Part shown: piece after piece, positions 58,654-64,000 of the stretch
Numbering within the stretch: the stretch's first letter is position 1
How the letters are laid out: each line of letters begins with the position of its first letter
Assembly (NCBI GenBank): GCA_027019085.1
Contig: JALUXG010000039.1
Span: 1 to 64,000, forward strand
DNA: 64,000 bases
Origin: Rhodanobacteraceae bacterium
Lineage (GTDB): Bacteria > Pseudomonadota > Gammaproteobacteria > Xanthomonadales > Rhodanobacteraceae
Reading direction: 5' to 3'
Position numbers and translations under genes: made by a program
Notes under the pieces: generated by a model
The model's input: the letters and a program-made list of their open reading frames with translations, nothing else
Database searches by the model: none
Told to the model about the DNA's origin: nothing

Positions 58654-59935
58654 GTGGCGAGTGAAAACGCTCGACCGGCTTGGTCGCGTTGTTACAGGAA
58701 AAACGCCTCCATCGACCAATCTTAATGCGTTTGGCGGAAACATCCCTTTCGTAACGCCGTCGGACATGGACGGTTCGCGCATCATCACGAATACAACGCG
58801 GCACTTGTCTGCATCCGGCCAAACAGGGGTGAAAAATGCGGCCATTCCGAAAGGTGCAGTTATGGTGTCCTGCATTGGTTCTGATATGGGCAAGGCTGCG
58901 ATTGCCGGAGCTGATTGCGCGACTAACCAGCAAATCAACAGCATCATCGTTGATACAGATGATTCGGCGCTATTCGTTTACTACAACCTCAGCACAAGGA
59001 AATCCGAGATTCGCGGATCTGCCAGCGGTTCGGCGCAACCCATCTTGAACAAATCGGCGTTCGGCCGTCTTGAAATTGAACTGCCTTCGCCAGCTGAACA
59101 ACGCGCCATCGCCCACATCCTCGGCACGCTGGACGACAAGATCGAACTCAACCGCCGCCGCAACCAGACGCTGGAGGCCATGGCCCGCGCCCTGTTCAAG
59201 GACTGGTTCGTCGACTTCGGCCCCGTCCGCGCCAAGATGGAAGGCCGCACCCCCTATCTTCCCGCCGACCTCTGGCAGCTCCTCCCCGATCGCCTTGATG
59301 ACGAGGGCAAGCCGGAGGGGTGGCGGTACTCGACGATCGGCAGCGAAGTCACCGTCTGCGGTGGTTCGACACCCAGCACCAAGGAACCAGCCTTCTGGGA
59401 GGGCGGTGAACATCACTGGGCAACACCGAAGGATCTTTCGACGCTGACATTTCCCGTGCTACTCGATACGGCTCGAAAGATCACCGATGCAGGTATTGCC
59501 AAGATCGGCTCTGGCCTATTGCCCGTCGGTACAGTGTTGCTCTCCTCGCGTGCCCCTATTGGCTACCTCGCCATCACCGAAGTGCCGACAGCTATCAATC
59601 AAGGCTTCATCGCCATGAAGTGCGATGGTTCTTTGCCGAACGTATTCGTCCTGTTCTGGTGCCGCGAGAATATGGATCTCATTCTTGGCAATGCCAACGG
59701 CTCCACTTTCCAGGAGATCAGCAAGGGCAACTTCCGCCCGATCCCGGTGGTCGTGCCATCCGAGCCGATTCTGAATGCATTCCGAGAGCATACCGAGCCG
59801 CTGTATCGCCATATCGTCGAAAACGAGCGCGAATCTCACACCCTCTCCCAACTCCGCGATACCCTGCTGCCCAAACTGATATCCGGCGACTTGCGTATCG
59901 CCGAAGCAAAGCGTTTCTTGGAGAGAACGACGTGA
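58643..59935 (+). CDS. hsdS: Type I restriction-modification specificity subunit
   Basis: Two target-recognition halves with conserved helices ([44 protein letters not shown]). Confidence 0.94.
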   Translation: MAGEWRVKTLDRLGRVVTGKTPPSTNLNAFGGNIPFVTPSDMDGSRIITNTTRHLSASGQTGVKNAAIPKGAVMVSCIGSDMGKAAIAGADCATNQQINSIIVDTDDSALFVYYNLSTRKSEIRGSASGSAQPILNKSAFGRLEIELPSPAEQRAIAHILGTLDDKIELNRRRNQTLEAMARALFKDWFVDFGPVRAKMEGRTPYLPADLWQLLPDRLDDEGKPEGWRYSTIGSEVTVCGGSTPSTKEPAFWEGGEHHWATPKDLSTLTFPVLLDTARKITDAGIAKIGSGLLPVGTVLLSSRAPIGYLAITEVPTAINQGFIAMKCDGSLPNVFVLFWCRENMDLILGNANGSTFQEISKGNFRPIPVVVPSEPILNAFREHTEPLYRHIVENERESHTLSQLRDTLLPKLISGDLRIAEAKRFLERTT

Positions 59936-61338
59936 CGACTGCCGAGCAAATCAATCTCTGGCGGCAGGCGCCATCCGAGGACCAGCGGCTGGAGTTCAAG
60001 GAAGCCAAGGCCCAGTTTGACTTTCGTAAGCTGCAACAGTACTGCGTTGCGCTTGCCAACGAGGGTGGAGGCGTGCTGCTACTGGGGGTGGCGGACAAGC
60101 CGCCGCGCCCGGTGGTTGGCAGCAAGGCGTTCCCGGATACCGTCAAGACTGCGCAGGATCTGTTCCATGCCATCGGCTTCCGGGTCGATGTGGAAGCTGT
60201 TGCGCACCCGGATGGCCGTGTGGTCGTGTTCCACATTCCGCCGCGGCCGCTCGGCACGGCCTATCATCTCGACGGCAAGTATCTCATGCGTGCCGGTGAG
60301 GCGCTGGTGCCGATGAGCGAGGACCACTTGCGGCGCATATTCGCCGAGGGCGAGCCCGATTGGCTGGAAGAGCATTCGATTACTGGGGCGGACCCCGAAG
60401 ACGTGGTGGAACTGCTCGACGTGCAGGCCTTCTTCGAGTTGCTGAAACTGCCCTATCCGTCCGATCGTTCCGGCGTAATCGACCGTCTGCTGCGCGAGCG
60501 GCTGGTCGACCCGTTAGACGGCACTCTTGCCATTCGTCGCCTGGGCGCGCTTATGCTGGCTCGCCGCCTGGAAGATTTTCCCGACCTTGCCAGGAAAGCA
60601 CCACGGGTAGTGGTCTACACGGGAAACAACAAGCTCGAGACTCGGCTGGACCAGACTGGCATCAAGGGCTACGCGGTGGGTTTCCGTGGGCTGGTGCAGT
60701 TCGTGATGGATCAGTTGCCGCAGAATGAAGTGATCGAGGATGCGCTCCGCAAGGAGGTCAAGCTGGTTCCCGAGGTGGTAGTTCGCGAACTGACTGCCAA
60801 TGCGCTCATCCACCAGGACTTCACCGTACGTGGTGCATCGGTGATGATCGAGATCTACACCAACCGGGTCGAGTTCTCCAACCCGGGCGAGCCTATCGTG
60901 CCGGTGGAGCGCTTTATCGACGGCTACCAGTCGCGCAACGAACGTCTGGCCGACTTGATGCGCCGCTTTGGCATCTGCGAGGAGAAGAGTAGTGGTATCG
61001 ACCGGGTGGTCCAAGCGGCAGAGGTCTACCAGTTGCCGGCGCCGGATTTCCGTGCCGGTCACCACAGGACGGTTGTGACCCTCTACGGGCCAAAGCCTTT
61101 CGAGGAGATGGATCGGAACGATCGCGTGCGGGCCTGCTACCAGCATTGCGCCCTGAAGTGGGTGATGGCTGAGAAAATGACAAATCAATCGCTGCGTGAA
61201 CGCTTCCACCTCCCTGAGGGCAAGGCGGCGATTGCCTCCCAAATCATCGCGGCGGCGACCGAGGCCGGGCTGATCAAGCCGGACGAGGCTGTAGGGAAGT
61301 CTCGCAAGTTCGCCCGCTACTTGCCTTTCTGGGCCTGA
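59932..61338 (+). CDS. ATP-binding protein with AlbA_2/Schlafen-like N-domain (COG2865-like), GTG start
   Basis: EDQRLEFKEAKAQFDFRKLQQYCVALANEGGGVLLLGVAD; C-terminal HATPase-like VVRELTANALIHQDF. Confidence 0.88.
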   Translation: MTTAEQINLWRQAPSEDQRLEFKEAKAQFDFRKLQQYCVALANEGGGVLLLGVADKPPRPVVGSKAFPDTVKTAQDLFHAIGFRVDVEAVAHPDGRVVVFHIPPRPLGTAYHLDGKYLMRAGEALVPMSEDHLRRIFAEGEPDWLEEHSITGADPEDVVELLDVQAFFELLKLPYPSDRSGVIDRLLRERLVDPLDGTLAIRRLGALMLARRLEDFPDLARKAPRVVVYTGNNKLETRLDQTGIKGYAVGFRGLVQFVMDQLPQNEVIEDALRKEVKLVPEVVVRELTANALIHQDFTVRGASVMIEIYTNRVEFSNPGEPIVPVERFIDGYQSRNERLADLMRRFGICEEKSSGIDRVVQAAEVYQLPAPDFRAGHHRTVVTLYGPKPFEEMDRNDRVRACYQHCALKWVMAEKMTNQSLRERFHLPEGKAAIASQIIAAATEAGLIKPDEAVGKSRKFARYLPFWA

Positions 61339-61436
61339 GTTTCATTTAACGCATTGCCACCGGCAGGGGGATAGGGTGCAAGAAAAGTATGTAAAAACAG
61401 ATACTTATTTATTTAAGCCTTTCCCGGGCTGCGCCA

Positions 61437-64000
61437 ATGACGTTCCTGTCTGAAGCCGAGCTCGAAGCCGCGCTGCTTGAGCAGCTCATCGGCTTGGGCT
61501 ACACCTGCACCTCGGACGAGCTGATCGGCCCCGACGGCAAACAGCCGGAACGAGACGCCTACGATGAGGTGGTGCTCAAGGCGCGACTGGCTGAAGCCGT
61601 GGCTCGCCTGAACCCGACGTTGCCGCCTGAAGCACTGGCCGATGCGGTGCGTCGCCTGACGCAGTCTGAACTGCCCAACCTGCTGGAAGAGAACCGTCGC
61701 ATCCACCGCCTGCTGATCGAAGGCGTGGATGTGGAGTATTACGCCGAGGACGGCACGCTGACGGCAGGCAAGGTGCGTCTGATCGATTTCGACGCGCCAT
61801 CGAAAAACGACTGGTTGGCGGTGCAGCAATTCGTCGTGGTGTCGGGTCACGTCAACCGTCGCCCGGATGTGGTGATATTCGTCAACGGCCTGCCGTTGGC
61901 GGTGATCGAGCTGAAGGCCCCTGGCGGCGAGAACGCAACGCTGGTGGGCGCGTTCAATCAGCTACAGACCTACAAACTGCAGATTCCCGCATTGTTCCGC
62001 AGCAACGCGTTGCTGGTGACGTCCGATGGCTTGTCGGCACGGGTGGGTTCGCTGTCGGCGGACCTGGAGCGCTTCATGCCCTGGCGCACGACGGACGGTC
62101 GGCAGATCGAGCCCAAGGGATCGCCGGAACTGGCGACGTTGATCGAGGGCGTGTTCGAAAAGCATCGGTTCCTTCAACTGCTGCGCCGATTCACGGTGTT
62201 TGGCGAATCAAGTAGTGGGCTGGTCAAGATTGTGGCTGGTTATCACCAGTACCACGCGGTGCGAAAGGCAGTGGCGTCAACGCTCCGTGCTAGTCAGTCT
62301 GATTGGCAGGCGGAGGATCCGGCCGAATACGGTTTGCCCGGCGTCGACAGCCAGCCGGCGGGTGATCGCAAGGCCGGTGTGATCTGGCATACGCAGGGCT
62401 CCGGGAAGAGCCTGTTGATGGCCTTCTACGCGGGCATGCTGGTGGCCGAGCCGCGCATGGCCAACCCCACGCTGGTGGTCCTCACCGATCGCAATGATCT
62501 GGATGATCAGCTCTTTACCACCTTTGCCATGTGCAAGGACCTGATCCGGCAGACGCCGGTGCAGGCCGAGGACCGGGAGCATCTGCGCAGCTTGCTCAAC
62601 CGTGCGTCCGGTGGCGTGATCTTCACCACCCTGCAGAAGTTTTCGCCTCAGCCCGGAGAGACCGAATTTCCGGTGCTGACGGAGCGCTCCAACGTGATCG
62701 TCATCGCCGACGAAGCGCATCGCAGCCAGTACGGGTTCAAGGCCAAGGTGGCGGGCAAGACCGGCGAGATCGGCTACGGGTTTGCCAAGTACCTGCGAGA
62801 TGCGCTGCCGCACGCGTCGTTCATCGGCTTCACCGGCACGCCGATTGAAGCGAGCGACGTCAACACGCCGGCCGTGTTCGGCCATTACATCGACATCTAC
62901 GACATCAGCCGGGCGGTGGAAGACGGCGCCACGGTGCCAATCTATTACGAATCCCGTTTGGCGCGCATCCAGCTGGACGAGGATGAGAAACCGCGCATCG
63001 ATGCCGAGATCGAAGCGTTGCTGGAGGATGACGACGAGGCCAGCGCCGAGCGCACCAAGCAGAAGTGGAGCACCGTCGAGACCCTGGTAGGCAGCCCCAG
63101 GCGTTTGGCCCTGGTGGCCGCCGATCTGGTGCAGCATTTCGAGGACCGCGTGGCGGCGCTCGACGGCAAGGCCATGGTGGTGTGCATGAGCCGGCGCATC
63201 TGCGTGGCCTTGTACGACGAGATCATCAAGCTGCGCCCGGACTGGCACAGCGATGACGACAACGCCGGCAGCCTCAAGGTCGTGATGACGGGCGCGGCTT
63301 CCGATCCGGCGGCGTGGCAGCCGCATATCGGCGGCTCGACCAGTCCTGGGGCGCGCCGCGATCTGCTGGCCAAGCGCGCCCGCGATCCAGGTGATCCGCT
63401 GCGGATGGTGATTGTTCGCGATATGTGGTTGACCGGTTTCGATGCGCCGAGCATGCACACGATGTACATCGACAAGCCCATGCGCGGGCATGGTCTGATG
63501 CAGGCGATCGCGCGCGTGAACCGTGTGTTCCGCGACAAGCCGGCAGGGTTGATCGTCGACTACATCGGCATCGCGCAGAACCTGAAATCCGCACTGGCGC
63601 AGTACTCAAAACCTGATCAGGACAAGACCGGCATCGATGAAGCCGAGGCCGTGGCGGTCATGCTGGAGAAGTACGAGATCGTGCGCGACATGTTCGCCGC
63701 ACAGGGAAGTGCAAGTGTCGCGGGAGGCAGGATGCCGGGAGCGACCCACGGTTTCGACTACCGCAGCGCGTTGGGTGGCACACCGGGCGAACGGTTGGCG
63801 ATGATGGCGGGCGCTATCGAGTGGATTCTCGATAAGCAGCAGCAGTGGGCGGCTGCGGAGAAGACCAAGGAAGCCAAGAAGCAGGCGCAGCGGCGCTTCG
63901 CGGATGGCGTGCTGGCCTTGTCCAAGGCGTTTGCCCTGGCGGCCAGTTCGGATGAAGCGAAGGGTATCCGCGAAGAAGTCGGTTTCTTTCAGGCGATCCG
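61437..64000 (+). CDS. hsdR: Type I restriction endonuclease subunit (truncated by window end; absent from ORF track)
   Basis: [25 protein letters not shown] nuclease motif; [18 protein letters not shown] Walker [13 protein letters not shown]. Confidence 0.95.
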   Translation, partial: MTFLSEAELEAALLEQLIGLGYTCTSDELIGPDGKQPERDAYDEVVLKARLAEAVARLNPTLPPEALADAVRRLTQSELPNLLEENRRIHRLLIEGVDVEYYAEDGTLTAGKVRLIDFDAPSKNDWLAVQQFVVVSGHVNRRPDVVIFVNGLPLAVIELKAPGGENATLVGAFNQLQTYKLQIPALFRSNALLVTSDGLSARVGSLSADLERFMPWRTTDGRQIEPKGSPELATLIEGVFEKHRFLQLLRRFTVFGESSSGLVKIVAGYHQYHAVRKAVASTLRASQSDWQAEDPAEYGLPGVDSQPAGDRKAGVIWHTQGSGKSLLMAFYAGMLVAEPRMANPTLVVLTDRNDLDDQLFTTFAMCKDLIRQTPVQAEDREHLRSLLNRASGGVIFTTLQKFSPQPGETEFPVLTERSNVIVIADEAHRSQYGFKAKVAGKTGEIGYGFAKYLRDALPHASFIGFTGTPIEASDVNTPAVFGHYIDIYDISRAVEDGATVPIYYESRLARIQLDEDEKPRIDAEIEALLEDDDEASAERTKQKWSTVETLVGSPRRLALVAADLVQHFEDRVAALDGKAMVVCMSRRICVALYDEIIKLRPDWHSDDDNAGSLKVVMTGAASDPAAWQPHIGGSTSPGARRDLLAKRARDPGDPLRMVIVRDMWLTGFDAPSMHTMYIDKPMRGHGLMQAIARVNRVFRDKPAGLIVDYIGIAQNLKSALAQYSKPDQDKTGIDEAEAVAVMLEKYEIVRDMFAAQGSASVAGGRMPGATHGFDYRSALGGTPGERLAMMAGAIEWILDKQQQWAAAEKTKEAKKQAQRRFADGVLALSKAFALAASSDEAKGIREEVGFFQAI
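63698..63746 (+). repeat. Copy of the hsdM palindromic element inside hsdR
   Basis: 49 bp matching 58368-58416 with one difference, same reading frame. Confidence 0.92.

Noticed and set aside
56668-58947. 759-aa antisense ORF over hsdM
   Set aside because: Shadow of hsdM codon usage; no recognisable domain.

Overview
This is a GC-rich gammaproteobacterial chromosome window; gene order and protein style suggest Xanthomonadales/Rhodanobacteraceae (inference). Positions 1-14185 hold the end of tuf and the S10-spc-alpha ribosomal operons (rpsJ to rplQ, with secY and rpoA). Positions 14.3-53.5 kb are mostly core and housekeeping genes: dsbB, class II DAHP synthase, amidase, mug-like glycosylase, Dph6-like ATPase, typA, MFS transporters, ppiB, aminotransferase, mdh, a glycosyltransferase/deacetylase pair, prpB/prpC, K+ channel, fadH-like, terC behind a yybP-ykoY-like leader, prpD, ompA-like, kbl/tdh, S46 peptidase, miaA-hfq-hflX-hflKC and purA. 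From about 53.6 kb to the window end is an accessory, defence-like island: hipBA, a wHTH-nucleotidyltransferase/HEPN-like pair, and a type I RM operon hsdM-hsdS-(AlbA_2 ATP-binding protein)-hsdR, with hsdR running off the end. The main unexplained signals are: (1) a palindromic element of about 35-49 bp inserted in frame in both hsdM (two tandem copies, one with compensatory stem changes) and hsdR; (2) a 12-copy, ~94-bp multi-hairpin tandem array with a 282-bp higher-order period between convergent ompA and kbl; (3) several GTAG-headed REP-like hairpins; (4) three palindromic operators at exact 27-bp spacing upstream of hipB; (5) a lipoprotein with a complete pilin-like domain at its C-terminus. 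All calls come from reading the sequence; no database search was run.
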